28,829 bases of DNA from CAVPHV01 sp963704825 (GCA_963704825.1 CAVPHV010000022.1:1-28829), one strand, 5' to 3'; counted from the first letter of the stretch, positions 5,871 through 14,602 are shown. Notes: generated by a model from the sequence alone, not told the origin. Numbers and translations: made by a program.

Positions 5871-7223
5871 TTAGTGGTTGGGTGTGCAGGATTGGGTGGC
5901 GCAGCGGTAGAGGTGGAGGCCTGTATCTGAGGTGAACACGACCTTCGGTGCCATTCCGGGAGTGATGATCACGTCGAAGGGCATCACGCCAGTATTGCCG
6001 ACGCCGAGGGCATCGGTGACGCCGTCGGTGCAGGTCTCGTCGGCACATGCCGTGACGTGGAGTTGCGGTGTGGGTTCGTTTCGAGAGGCGTGGTTGAAGA
6101 ATGCGCCTGTTGATCCGTCTGGAGCGGTGTAGAGCAGGAATAGTCTGGCGGCTTGTGGGAGAAGCCAATCTTCGCCAACTTCGACGTGCTGGAAGTCGGC
6201 GCATCCCTGTGTTGTGCATGTGCCCATCATGATGTCGGAGTAGTCGCTCCAGATGGCCGGGAATGCCGAAGCGCCTTCTTCCATGGCTTCGTCGGTGATC
6301 AGTTCGCTTGGGAGGCCTTCGCTTCCGGTCTGATACCAGACCAGGAACTCGTCGTCGTTCACACCGGGGGTGGTTTGGGCGAAAACGCCACCGTCAATGC
6401 TGAATATGGTCGGAGACGCGGCACACGAAGCGTCCTCGCAGATGGCGACCCGTGACTGCTGAGCTTCGTAGGACTGGGAATGCCAGTAGCCGATCACCGC
6501 CCGGTCGCGGGTATCGATGCGGAATGACGGTGCGCCGGTGAAGGATTGTGCGGGGAGCGTGTCGATGGTCGCCCACTCCCATTGACTGCACGTTCTCGTT
6601 TGGCACGCCGCCAGTCTCAGCTCCATGGGGTCGGATGCTGCGATGTAGACGACCCGGGGCAAACCATCCGCACCAATCGCGATCGAGGGATAGGCGGCCC
6701 GTCCTGCGCGCCCGATTTCGGAGGAATCCACTGATTCACAGGCAGGGTCTGAACAGACGAATAGGAGAGAGGCTTCGCCGTCTGCTGGTTCCACAGCCAC
6801 GGCAGCCGACCCGTCCGGGAGGAGCGCCACATCGACCGAAAGGGCCTCACCTGGGTAGCCGAGCACCACCTTATCGGGCGGTTCCTCACAATCCGGGTCG
6901 CCACAACGCAAGAGTACGAGTTCCCCGTCCGAATCAACGTAAGCGATCACCGGTCGACCGTCCGCACCGGAAGTACCTGAAACTGGACTCATCGAGACCG
7001 ATCCATCTACCAGCGTGACAACCGGAACCCCTTCGGGCGGTGAAGTAGTTGAGGCCGAAGTGGTTGGTGTCACCGTCGCTGCCGTTTCTGGGGGCTGCGT
7101 CGATTCAGGAGGGGGCGTCGCAGGAACGGAGGATGAGTCGGGACCCGTCGTGTCAGAAACACCGTTGCCAACACAAGCGGTCAACAACCCAACAAGCAAC
7201 AACACCATCGACAGACGGCGCAT
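5871..7223 (-). CDS. Lipoprotein with seven Cx4C-bearing repeats (beta-propeller-like)
   Basis: A 450-residue exported lipoprotein. A signal peptide (MRRLSMVLLLVGLLTAC) ends in a lipobox with C17 as the lipidated cysteine. A Ser/Thr/Pro-rich linker (residues 20-70) follows. The rest is a repeat protein with seven Cx4C pairs: C107/C112, C157/C162, C207/C212, C262/C267, C336/C341, C393/C398 and C441/C446. Each pair follows a strand such as ELVLLRC, and the repeats contain IAIGADGLPRVVY-like segments. Seven such units of about 50 residues suggest a seven-bladed beta-propeller with one short disulfide per blade. Start ATG has a clear GGAGGG 4 nt upstream. It probably sits on the outer face of the membrane; ligand unknown. 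The gene stands alone. Confidence 0.75.
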   Translation of the reverse strand: MRRLSMVLLLVGLLTACVGNGVSDTTGPDSSSVPATPPPESTQPPETAATVTPTTSASTTSPPEGVPVVTLVDGSVSMSPVSGTSGADGRPVIAYVDSDGELVLLRCGDPDCEEPPDKVVLGYPGEALSVDVALLPDGSAAVAVEPADGEASLLFVCSDPACESVDSSEIGRAGRAAYPSIAIGADGLPRVVYIAASDPMELRLAACQTRTCSQWEWATIDTLPAQSFTGAPSFRIDTRDRAVIGYWHSQSYEAQQSRVAICEDASCAASPTIFSIDGGVFAQTTPGVNDDEFLVWYQTGSEGLPSELITDEAMEEGASAFPAIWSDYSDIMMGTCTTQGCADFQHVEVGEDWLLPQAARLFLLYTAPDGSTGAFFNHASRNEPTPQLHVTACADETCTDGVTDALGVGNTGVMPFDVIITPGMAPKVVFTSDTGLHLYRCATQSCTPNH

Positions 7224-7298
7224 TCAACCCTCCGGCTACATCATCATCCACATAACCCGATCAGACAAGGGTCAAGTCTCACAATCACACCCCGCCCA

Positions 7299-7320
7299 TA
7301 TCGGCACGTCCAGGATCGGT
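7299..7320 (+). repeat. Dispersed intergenic repeat, right arm only (copy C)
   Basis: ATCGGCACGTCCAGGATCGG matches the right arm of copies A (near 985) and B (near 2881), same orientation. The left arm is not present upstream, although a weak GATCAGCAAATACG lies at about 7951 on the other side of the MazEF operon. Confidence 0.4.
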
Positions 7321-7324
7321 TCGG

Positions 7325-7663
7325 TCAGTGATTGAGCAGCGTCTTGATGACGGCGCTGACCTGGTTGCTGACGTCTGGTCCTACGGCGCCGAGGGGATGG
7401 ACGAGCCGGTTGCGGTTGATCGACCGGATCAGCTCGCATTGGATGTAGCTGGTCGTGTCGAGACCGGTGTCAGCGCTGGGCTCGACTTCGATATGCAGGG
7501 AGAGGCCACGCCGGGCTGTGGTGAGTGGGACGACGATCACGAACGGAAACCCTGGGCCGAACGTGTCGGGGGGACCAAGGATCAGTGCCGGACGGTGCGC
7601 GGCCGGCTCACCGGGATAGGGATCGCCGAAGTCGACAAGCCAGAGGTCATCAACCGATGCCAT
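7325..7663 (-). CDS. MazF/PemK-family mRNA interferase (toxin 1)
   Basis: A protein of about 112 residues with the MazF/PemK barrel: DLWLVDFGDPYPGEPAAHRPALILGP at the N terminus (the 'G-x-E-x-x-x-x-RPA' signature), FVIVVPLTT, then SYIQCELIRSINRNRLVHPLG, the C-terminal strand that carries the conserved polar residues. Family members cut single-stranded mRNA at short motifs. I chose the ATG at 7663 because it begins at the conserved ASVDDLW. An ATG six codons upstream (7681) is also possible. The gene overlaps the end of the antitoxin by about 14 bases. Confidence 0.85.
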   Translation of the reverse strand: MASVDDLWLVDFGDPYPGEPAAHRPALILGPPDTFGPGFPFVIVVPLTTARRGLSLHIEVEPSADTGLDTTSYIQCELIRSINRNRLVHPLGAVGPDVSNQVSAVIKTLLNH

Positions 7664-7886
7664 CGGACACCGACGTGTCATCCGCTTCGGCGAGGTAGGC
7701 CTCCCATGCCTGAGGGTCCTCTCGAAGTTCGGCGAGCTCGGCGGCGACCTGATGGGCGAAGCGTTGCCGTCGGAGCGCTTCGGCAGCGTCGCGTACCGTT
7801 TCGATGAGCGACGCGCCGGTCGTTTGGCTCAGGGCGAGGAGCCGGGCGTGGGTGTCGGTGTCCACGCGGATCGTTGTAGTTCCCAT
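7650..7886 (-). CDS. Ribbon-helix-helix antitoxin of MazEF pair 1
   Basis: A 78-residue protein. The N-terminal TTTIRVDTDTHARLLALSQTTGASLIETVRDAAEALRRQRF is a ribbon-helix-helix DNA-binding unit (beta strand TIRVD, two helices). The acidic C-terminal half (AAELAELREDPQAWEAYLAEADD) is the usual toxin-binding extension. It should bind and repress its own promoter and inhibit the MazF-like protein downstream. The ATG at 7886 has no Shine-Dalgarno. A TATACT box ends six bases before it, so the transcript probably starts on the ATG. Confidence 0.85.
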   Translation of the reverse strand: MGTTTIRVDTDTHARLLALSQTTGASLIETVRDAAEALRRQRFAHQVAAELAELREDPQAWEAYLAEADDTSVSDGIG

Positions 7887-7892
7887 CGGGGC

Positions 7893-7920
7893 AGTATACA
7901 TAATGCAGACACTATGTCTA
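7893..7920 (-). promoter_or_regulatory. Promoter and operator of MazEF pair 1
   Basis: On the minus strand, TAGACA (-35, 7920-7915), a 16-bp spacer and TATACT (-10, 7898-7893) lie six bases before the ATG. A perfect inverted repeat, AGACA-TAG-TGTCT, overlaps the -35 box (7907-7919) and is a likely operator for the ribbon-helix-helix antitoxin. Confidence 0.55.
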
Positions 7921-8073
7921 CAACCTTGGTTGCTCCCCTTTGTGCGCACGCCGATCAGCAAATACGCTGCAGAAACGCTCACGTCACCAAATAGACGGCG
8001 CCGCACGGTGACTTCAGCGCGGTGAGGGCTGACCTGTGAGAATGACCGCACCCACCCGAGATTCGGAGGAGCC

Positions 8074-10770
8074 ATGAAGGGCGGCAGCGCTCGGAAGCCC
8101 GAGACGGCGGAACATGAGCGGCTCGCCCAGGCGACCGGCAAGGCGGAGGACGACCTGTTCGCGGCGAATCCGTGGTACGAGTGGGGCCCATATCTCGCCG
8201 AGCGAGCCTGGGGTTCGGTGCGGGAGGACTACAGCGCGGACGGTGACGCCTGGAACTACTTCACGCACGACCAGGCCAGGTCCCGCGCGTATCGATGGAA
8301 CGAGGATGGGATGGCGGGATTGTCCGACATCCGCCATGACTTGTGTCTCTCGTTGGCGCTATGGAATGGAAGCGATCCCATCCTCAAGGAGCGGATGTTC
8401 GGCCTGACGAACCCGCAGGGGAACCACGGCGAGGATGTGAAGGAGTACTGGTGGTACCTCGATGGGGTCCCCAGCCATGCCCTTCTGCGCTGGCGGTATC
8501 ACTACCCGCAGGCCCCCTTTCCCTATGAGGAGCTGGTGCAGGTCAACGCCGGAGGAACTCGAAACGACCCCGAGTACGAGCTGCTCGACACGGGAGTCTT
8601 CGCCGACGGGAAGTACTGGAGCGTCGACGTTACCTACGCGAAGGCGTCGCCCACCGAGATCCTGGCATCCATTGCCGTCCGCAACCACGGTGACGACGAG
8701 GCAACAATCGATGTCCTGCCGACGATGTGGTTCCACAACACGTGGCGTTGGGGGGGCCGCACGGATCTGCCCTCGCTTTCGGAATCCGATGGGAGCATCC
8801 TCGTCGATCACCCACGCCTTGGGGGATACCGGCTCGAGGCGGCACCCGGACCGGGTGGCGTGACGCCAACCGCGCTCTTCTGCGACAACGAGACCAACGA
8901 ACCGAAGCTCTTCGGAGGCGTCCCGATCACGGCGTACCCGAAGGACGGCATCAACGATCACGTCGTCTCAGGTGCAGCCACAGTGAATCCGGCCAAGATC
9001 GGCACCAAGGCGGCGTGGTGGTATCGCCTGACCGTGCCGGGCGGAGAGACGGTTGAACTGCGCGTGCGGCTCGCCGGCGCTGACAGTGGCGGAGTCGCCG
9101 CAGGCTGGTCGGGCAGCTCGTTCGACGACGTGGTGCAGCTGCGCCACAAGGAAGCCGACGAGTTCTATGCGGCGATCACACCCGACGACATCGACTCGGA
9201 GGAGATGCGCATAGTGCGCCAGGCATGCGCGGGGCTCATCTGGTCCAAACAGATCTACCCGTACCGAGTGAGTCGCTGGCTCGACGGGGATCCCGCCGAG
9301 CCCCCGCCACCGCCGGGCCACTCCTTGGTGCGGAACGAAATGTGGCGACATCTCGACGCGTTCGACGTGCTCGCCATGCCGGACTCGTGGGAGTACCCCT
9401 GGTTCGCCGCCTGGGACCTTGCCTTCCACACGGTTCCCTGGGCGCATCTGGATCCGGCCTTCGCCAAGTACCAGCTGATCGTCCTGCTGCGGGAGTGGAT
9501 CCTCAATCCCAACGGCGCCCTTCCCGCATACGAGTGGAACTTCGATGACGTCAACCCGCCCGTCCACGCCTTCGCGGCAGTCCGGGTCTTCGTCATCGAC
9601 GGTGCATCTGACTATGACTTCCTGGAGCGAGTCTTCCAGAAGCTCCTGCTCAACTTCACTTGGTGGCTCAACCGGCAGGACCCCGACGGCAACAACCTCT
9701 TCGGGGGCGGCTTCCTGGGCCTCGACAACATCAGCCCGATCGACCGATCCCATCTCCCTCCGGGGCTGACCCTCGAGCAAGCGGACGGGACCGCATGGAT
9801 GGCGTTCTACGCGCTGTCGATGCTCCTCATGGCGCTCCTGCTCGCCGAGAACAACCCTGTCTACGAGGACATGGTGATCAAATTCGCCGAGCAGTACCTC
9901 ATCATCACGGACGCGCTGAACGCGTCCGGCATGTACGACACGGCGGACGGGTTCTTCTACGACCAGCTCATCGATGGATCCGGTACGGTGACCCCCGTCA
10001 AGGTGCAGACGCTCGAAGGTGCTATTCCTCTCCTCCCCGTGGTGGCGCTTCCCGTCCGGTATACCGAGGCGGCGGAGCGCCTCCGTAAGCGGTTTGCTCG
10101 CGCTCTGGACTCCAAACGGGACTCCGGAGGGGGCCTGCACGCTCAGATCCACCGCGACGATGAAGGGGAAAGGGTGCTGATCTCCGTTGTTGATCGCGAC
10201 CAGCTGATCAAGGTGCTGGACACCCTATTCGACGAAGACGCGTTCCTCTCCCCTTACGGTCTCCGATCCGTGTCCAAGCGGTACTCGAAGCCGTATCAGG
10301 TCCCAGGGGTACCGAACGCGACGATCGACTACGAGCCGGCCGAATCCCGCACCGCCATGTACGGCGGGAACTCCAACTGGCGCGGCCCGGTGTGGTTCCC
10401 GATCAACTACCTCGTGATCTGGTCGTTGCTCTCATACGACGACTTCTACGGAGATCAATTCATTGTCGAGTACCCGTCCGGATCCGATGACCGACACACC
10501 CTGGCCGAGGTGGCCCAGGACCTCGCAGACCGCCTCGTCGCGATCTGGCGACCAGATGCAGACGGACGGCGACCGGTGTACGGCGGGGTCGACATGATGC
10601 AAAACGACCCAGCATGGAAGGACCAGCTCCTGTTCTTCGAGCACTTCGATGGAGACACCGGCGCCGGGCTCGGGGCATCACATCAGACCGGATGGACCGC
10701 TCTGGTTGCCGAGCTCATCCTGGACCGTCCGTCGAACCGTTCCATCCGGCGCGCCGGCACCCTCGAATAG
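8074..10770 (+). CDS. GH63-type glucosidase (MGH1-like glycoside hydrolase)
   Basis: An 898-residue cytoplasmic protein without a signal peptide, related to bacterial GH63 proteins. The N-terminal half is beta-rich (NYFTHDQARSRAYRWNEDGMAGLSD near residues 62-86; WFHNTWRWGGR near 220). An (alpha/alpha)6 barrel follows, with WEYPWFAAWDLAFHTVPW (D448 in the WD position used as general acid in this clan) and NSNWRGPVWFPINYL starting at residue 766. A short C-terminal GASHQTGWTALVAELI closes the barrel as in relatives. GH63 members hydrolyse alpha-glucosides or mannosyl-/glucosylglycerate; the substrate here is open. A GGAGGA sits ahead of the ATG. It is monocistronic, between two MazEF operons. 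Confidence 0.85.
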   Translation: MKGGSARKPETAEHERLAQATGKAEDDLFAANPWYEWGPYLAERAWGSVREDYSADGDAWNYFTHDQARSRAYRWNEDGMAGLSDIRHDLCLSLALWNGSDPILKERMFGLTNPQGNHGEDVKEYWWYLDGVPSHALLRWRYHYPQAPFPYEELVQVNAGGTRNDPEYELLDTGVFADGKYWSVDVTYAKASPTEILASIAVRNHGDDEATIDVLPTMWFHNTWRWGGRTDLPSLSESDGSILVDHPRLGGYRLEAAPGPGGVTPTALFCDNETNEPKLFGGVPITAYPKDGINDHVVSGAATVNPAKIGTKAAWWYRLTVPGGETVELRVRLAGADSGGVAAGWSGSSFDDVVQLRHKEADEFYAAITPDDIDSEEMRIVRQACAGLIWSKQIYPYRVSRWLDGDPAEPPPPPGHSLVRNEMWRHLDAFDVLAMPDSWEYPWFAAWDLAFHTVPWAHLDPAFAKYQLIVLLREWILNPNGALPAYEWNFDDVNPPVHAFAAVRVFVIDGASDYDFLERVFQKLLLNFTWWLNRQDPDGNNLFGGGFLGLDNISPIDRSHLPPGLTLEQADGTAWMAFYALSMLLMALLLAENNPVYEDMVIKFAEQYLIITDALNASGMYDTADGFFYDQLIDGSGTVTPVKVQTLEGAIPLLPVVALPVRYTEAAERLRKRFARALDSKRDSGGGLHAQIHRDDEGERVLISVVDRDQLIKVLDTLFDEDAFLSPYGLRSVSKRYSKPYQVPGVPNATIDYEPAESRTAMYGGNSNWRGPVWFPINYLVIWSLLSYDDFYGDQFIVEYPSGSDDRHTLAEVAQDLADRLVAIWRPDADGRRPVYGGVDMMQNDPAWKDQLLFFEHFDGDTGAGLGASHQTGWTALVAELILDRPSNRSIRRAGTLE

Positions 10771-10860
10771 CGAGGGCGGTGGAACCTGGGGGCGGCCTGT
10801 GAGGCGGCGATGGGACGGTTCAACACCCGGTCCATGCAATGACCGGGGAGAATGCGAAGG

Positions 10861-11208
10861 TTACAGATCCAGGTGTAGGCGCAGGGCATTGTCGACGGCG
10901 AGCATGAGCACGGGCGGCACGGCACCGATCTTGTGGGAGACGCGTTCGACGGACACGGAGCGAACCTGTTCGGCCTGGGCTTTGGAGTCCCGGTCGAGGC
11001 CGGTTTCGGCTCCAGGGAGCAGCACCTGGAAGGGATACACCCGATCCACATTGGAGGTCACCGGAACTACGGTCACCACACCGTGCCCCAACCGTGCGGC
11101 TGTCGTGTTGGCACCGTCGTTGGAGATGACAACCGCCGGACTTCTCTTGTCAGCCTCGCCGCGGCGCGCCGGGTCGAGGTCGACGAGTCGGATCTCGCCG
11201 CGCAGCAT
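10861..11208 (-). CDS. MazF/PemK-family mRNA interferase (toxin 2)
   Basis: A 115-residue MazF-like protein: MLRGEIRLVDLDPARRGEADKRSPAVVISNDGAN (with the conserved 'G-E-x-x-K-x-RPA'-like stretch, here KRSPAVVIS), VVTVVPVTSN, and QAEQVRSVSVERVSHKIGAVPP, which matches the 'QIRTVDKxRL' strand of classical MazF. It is closer to canonical MazF than toxin 1. The ATG at 11208 overlaps the antitoxin stop by one base (TGATG), so translation is coupled. The upstream in-frame extension is inside the antitoxin gene and rejected. Confidence 0.85.
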   Translation of the reverse strand: MLRGEIRLVDLDPARRGEADKRSPAVVISNDGANTTAARLGHGVVTVVPVTSNVDRVYPFQVLLPGAETGLDRDSKAQAEQVRSVSVERVSHKIGAVPPVLMLAVDNALRLHLDL

Positions 11209-11429
11209 CAGCCACCCAGTCCATCCCCGACGACGGCGTTCCAGGCGGCGGCGTCGCCCGACTCGGACCACTCATCCCACGCCTTGGCGTAGTCGGCGCC
11301 CAATCCTGCGGCACGGAGCAAGCGGACGGCCTTGTGGACTACGGCCGACCGGGAGTCGTAGCCTTGTGTTTTGGCGTACTGGTCGAGGAACTCGACATCC
11401 TCGTTCGGAAGGCTCACACTCAGCTTCAT
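11208..11429 (-). CDS. Ribbon-helix-helix antitoxin of MazEF pair 2
   Basis: A 73-residue protein. MKLSVSLPNEDVEFLDQYAKTQGYDSRSAVVHKAVRLLRA is a clear ribbon-helix-helix (KLSVSLP strand, two helices). The C-terminal DYAKAWDEWSESGDAAAWNAVVGDGLGG is the acidic, Trp-rich tail that wraps around MazF toxins in this subfamily. The ATG has no Shine-Dalgarno. TAGTCT ends six bases upstream, which again points to a leaderless mRNA. Confidence 0.85.
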   Translation of the reverse strand: MKLSVSLPNEDVEFLDQYAKTQGYDSRSAVVHKAVRLLRAAGLGADYAKAWDEWSESGDAAAWNAVVGDGLGG

Positions 11430-11435
11430 ACTTCA

Positions 11436-11457
11436 AGACTACCTCTGGTATGCCAGA
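11436..11457 (-). promoter_or_regulatory. -10 box and operator of MazEF pair 2
   Basis: On the minus strand TAGTCT (11441-11436) ends six bases before the ATG at 11429. An inverted repeat with arms TCTGG and CCAGA around TATG (11444-11457) lies directly upstream, inside the promoter spacer, where a repressor would act. Confidence 0.45.
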
Positions 11458-11535
11458 TTGGCTACCCAGCACTTGGCCCGGGTGTCGCCTGGCTGATTCG
11501 AACGAGGCATCGTTCGGGCCGTGGCAAGCTCAATG

Positions 11536-11569
11536 ATCAGTGGGGCCCCGATCACGGGGCCCCACTGAT
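11536..11569. terminator. Strong hairpin terminator of the Asp-box gene
   Basis: A perfect 14-bp stem (arms ATCAGTGGGGCCCC and GGGGCCCCACTGAT) with a 6-nt loop lies 22 bases after the stop codon of the gene at 11592. No clear U-tract follows on either strand. Confidence 0.6.
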
Positions 11570-11591
11570 GGTGCGTCGGCAGACTGCTCAG

Positions 11592-13331
11592 CTACGGCGT
11601 GGGGTCGTCGAGGAAGATCCCGAATATGTCGCTGTTGCCGAACGTCTCCGGACAATCAGTTGCGGGAGCCGGCTTGGCCGTCGGCGCTCCGTCGACCAGT
11701 GACTGGCGCCACACATTCACGGCATCGCAGACTGCAGCGTCGCGCACGTCGTTCCAGACCGACATGGCACCGTCGTTCGTGGCGACAACATAGTTGTAAT
11801 CGCCGAGGAACTCGGCGGTCAGGCTGTTGGCACTCGAGCCACGGGCATCGCCAAGCGCCCCGCGGTGCAGCGTCGACCAGTTCGAGAGATTGGAGGACTC
11901 GGCATGTCGAACCACGCCCTGCATCCTCCGTGGTTCGCTCGTGTTGGTACGCCACGGATCCTGGAAGCCCATGTACGTCACATAGACGTCCTCGCCGTCG
12001 GGTGAGATGGCCACCCACGGGAAGTCGGGCCGATCGCCAGTTTCGCTGGCCGTCACCGGCGCCGACCAGGTGAAGCCACCGTCGGTCGAGACCTGAACCT
12101 TGGCCGTCTCGTTGTTGAGTCCCGCCAGGCCGTCGGTCCAGCCGAGCACGATCGTATTCGTCGCACCGACGCCGGACGGGGCCCCGTTGGCGATGTCGAT
12201 CGTCGGGCCTTCATTTGTACGTGCCCCTGCGACACCATCGAAGGTCAAACGACCTTGCACCGGATCGAACGCCCCCACGGTGCCGGTGACTGCCACGGCG
12301 ACGGCCTTGGCGAACTTGACTCCGCCATCGGTGGAACGGGCCAGCCAGACGACGTCATCGCCCTTGAATGATCCTCGCCAGACCACGTACACCGTTCCGA
12401 GACTATCGCTTCGTACCACACAGCCCTGGCGTCCCCCTGCCCGCCCAGTTGCCTGATTGGTGTTGGCAGCCTGGCTGATCTGCCGTTGTGACCAAGTGTC
12501 TCCACCGTCGGTCGAACGGAGGAACACCACCGGTTCTGGTGGTCCCCCGGCGCTGCGGAAGGCCACGTTGCACACGTATACGTTGCCGAAGTACGGACTC
12601 GAGGCCGCATTGTCCGCCCAAATGGCTTCCTTATCGGAGAAGAGAGCCGAGTTCTGCTTTGAAATCACGACCGGCGGCATCCAGGCGTCCTGGTCGTCGG
12701 CCGCTGCGGCAGCCACATCGTCCACTCTAGAGACCGCAATGGCTTCGAAGCCCTTGAAGGCAATCTCGTCTTTGGTGGCACCGAAGTTCGATGTGAGCGT
12801 CGAGTAGTACAAACGTGATCCGTTGTCCCACGAGAAACTGCCATTCGCGTCGGGCCGAGGCCCGAAGACCATGGCCGGGTCGCCATCCGAGACGAGGCCC
12901 GCCTCGAAGAACCACGGCAATGTCCCGATCTCGCCTCCGGGATCGGGAACGCACGGCTCGGGTCCCAGGCAATCGCGCGCCGAGTAGCCCGTGTACGTGG
13001 GTTGGGTCCAGGAGACCCCACCGTCGAGTGAGATGTAGATGCCGGTATTGCCGACTCCGGCGGTGAAGGGGCAGCTCGTCGGGTCGCCGGCTTCACACGC
13101 CTCGACGTCGATTTCCTCGTTCGCACCCGCCACCATCACGAGCGGATTGCTCGGGTCGATCGCTACCCACGGCTCGTTCTGCTTGTTCTGGGGAAACGGC
13201 GTATCCGGGCTGCCGACCGCGACACGCGTGTCTCCGTTGGCGAACGCCACGGCCGCGCCGACTAGAACCACCAGTAATGCCATCGCAAACGGCACAAGGC
13301 CGCGCCGCCACAAAGCCGGATTCCTCGTCAT
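11592..13331 (-). CDS. Secreted sialidase-like Asp-box (BNR) repeat protein
   Basis: A 579-residue exported protein. The N terminus (RRGLVPFAMALLVVLVGAAVAFA) is a signal peptide or single membrane segment. Four Asp-box motifs are visible: SLDGGVSW (101-108), STDGGDTW (273-280), STDGGVKF (333-340) and STDGGFTW (415-422), each at the turn of a propeller blade. WVAIDPSNPLVMVAGAN and WVAISPDGEDVYVTYMGF are typical blade strands. Catalytic sialidase residues (Arg triad, FRIP) are not evident, so binding or another glycosidase role is as likely. I chose the ATG at 13331 because GGGGAGGGG precedes it; the 66-codon upstream extension is not protein-like. A TAGAAT box at 13382-13387 may be its -10. 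Confidence 0.75.
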   Translation of the reverse strand: MTRNPALWRRGLVPFAMALLVVLVGAAVAFANGDTRVAVGSPDTPFPQNKQNEPWVAIDPSNPLVMVAGANEEIDVEACEAGDPTSCPFTAGVGNTGIYISLDGGVSWTQPTYTGYSARDCLGPEPCVPDPGGEIGTLPWFFEAGLVSDGDPAMVFGPRPDANGSFSWDNGSRLYYSTLTSNFGATKDEIAFKGFEAIAVSRVDDVAAAAADDQDAWMPPVVISKQNSALFSDKEAIWADNAASSPYFGNVYVCNVAFRSAGGPPEPVVFLRSTDGGDTWSQRQISQAANTNQATGRAGGRQGCVVRSDSLGTVYVVWRGSFKGDDVVWLARSTDGGVKFAKAVAVAVTGTVGAFDPVQGRLTFDGVAGARTNEGPTIDIANGAPSGVGATNTIVLGWTDGLAGLNNETAKVQVSTDGGFTWSAPVTASETGDRPDFPWVAISPDGEDVYVTYMGFQDPWRTNTSEPRRMQGVVRHAESSNLSNWSTLHRGALGDARGSSANSLTAEFLGDYNYVVATNDGAMSVWNDVRDAAVCDAVNVWRQSLVDGAPTAKPAPATDCPETFGNSDIFGIFLDDPTP

Positions 13332-13574
13332 GAGTGGAGCCCCTCCCCTTTCGAGTGCCCGTTGCAGGCACACTGGAACGTATTCTACTTGGTCGGACCG
13401 GACCCCGTATGGGCCCACCAATGAACTTGGGCCACCGAACAGGCGGGTCGAGGCCGAGGTTTGTCGTGGCGCCGAGGGGTGGGGGACCACCAGAACCTCC
13501 CGCCCGGTGAACGGGTGAACCACTGGCACGCAACGCCGGCTCGGTGCGCTCGTCGGGAGTCATCCGCCGCGGCC

Positions 13575-14504
13575 TCAAGCGGGCGAGCGAAGCAGCCTGC
13601 TGTAGTGCGTGTAGGTGTCGCGCAGCGTCATCCCAATGTTGAGATAGAGGTCGAGGGACCCGGTTCTGGAGTCGGTGTTGAGCCCAAGTGATGGCGCATC
13701 TCGCCGCCGGAGCTCGCCGAAAACGGTCCGGAGTAGAGCCGTCCCGATGCCGAGGTTGCGGTGATCGGCGCGGACCGCCAGTTGCTCAACCCACCCCTCG
13801 GTCGGGTACATGATCGCCCAGACGGCCCCAACGACCTCTCCGTCGTGGTCGGCCACGAAGCAGAGGCTGGGATCAAAATCGGAGCGACCGGTCGCTATCG
13901 ACTTCCACAACTCGAACGAGGCAGGCACTCTGGTTGGCCATTCGTTGAACGCGTCCTCGACGATCTGGTAGACCTCGCGTTCCTCGGAGCCGAGGCGTGC
14001 CGTCCGGATCGTGATTCCCGACGGGAGCGGCTGCTCGGAAAGAGCGGCATCCGCCGGCAACGTCAGGACCCATGAGGTATGGCGCGGCGCATAACCGCGT
14101 CCTATGAGCAGATCGCGAGCCCCGAGGTTCGTGTCGATTATGGTCTGCCCGAGACGCGCCCCCTCCTCGGGTGGCGTCTGTGCGAGCCTTCGTTCTTCCG
14201 TCCAGGCGATGAGAGCGGTACCGATTCCACGGCTGCGGGCCTCAGGGTGGACGGTGCCATCGGCGCGCCATCCGTAGATCTCGGCATAGCCGACCAGGGC
14301 ATCGCCTTCGAGGACGAGTACGGCGTCGGTGGCAGGGTCGAAGCTGGGCCGTCGCCAGTAGCTCCCAACCTCATCTTCGACCTGCTCGGCCAGCCCGTGG
14401 TCGACGGCCTCCGACGCCCGAATCAGCGTGGTCACCGCCGGAACGTCTGACATGCGGGCGCCGCGAGCTGTGAGGCCACTCGGTAGCAATTCGTGCCAGT
14501 TCAT
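13575..14504 (-). CDS. Tandem GNAT N-acetyltransferase
   Basis: A 309-residue protein with two GNAT domains. The first (about 10-148) has the acetyl-CoA motif HPEARSRGIGTALIAW at 86-101. The second (about 163-305) has WVEQLAVRADHRNLGIGTALLRTVF at 238-262, followed by LGLNTDSRTGSLDLYLNIGM as the usual motif B. Two fused GNAT domains with the better conserved motif in the C-terminal one resemble MshD (mycothiol synthase) and many actinomycete paralogues, but I cannot assign the mycothiol role. The start is taken as the ATG at 14504 (MNWHELLP); a GTG 24 codons upstream is less likely. No Shine-Dalgarno. Confidence 0.8.
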   Translation of the reverse strand: MNWHELLPSGLTARGARMSDVPAVTTLIRASEAVDHGLAEQVEDEVGSYWRRPSFDPATDAVLVLEGDALVGYAEIYGWRADGTVHPEARSRGIGTALIAWTEERRLAQTPPEEGARLGQTIIDTNLGARDLLIGRGYAPRHTSWVLTLPADAALSEQPLPSGITIRTARLGSEEREVYQIVEDAFNEWPTRVPASFELWKSIATGRSDFDPSLCFVADHDGEVVGAVWAIMYPTEGWVEQLAVRADHRNLGIGTALLRTVFGELRRRDAPSLGLNTDSRTGSLDLYLNIGMTLRDTYTHYSRLLRSPA

Positions 14505-14602
14505 GCGGGCAAGCCTGCCACCAGTGGGCGCTCGGGGCGAGCGCGATGCCCGGACGACACCGTCCGGGGGATCCACCGGGTCGCGGGATCTTTGGAATTC
14601 GG

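Noticed and set aside
937..7320. Integron attC sites
   Set aside because: The repeat arms lack the GTTRRRY/RYYYAAC core pairs, no IntI-type integrase is present, and genes between copies point in both directions.
8968..10152. Long minus-strand open frame (394 codons) inside the glucosidase gene
   Set aside because: It mirrors the GC-rich codon pattern of the opposite gene, has no domain-like motifs and no ribosome-binding site, and the plus-strand frame has clear GH63 motifs.
13332..13529. Longer start for the Asp-box protein
   Set aside because: The extra 66 codons lack protein-like character, and a strong GGGGAGGGG precedes the ATG at 13,331, directly before the signal peptide.
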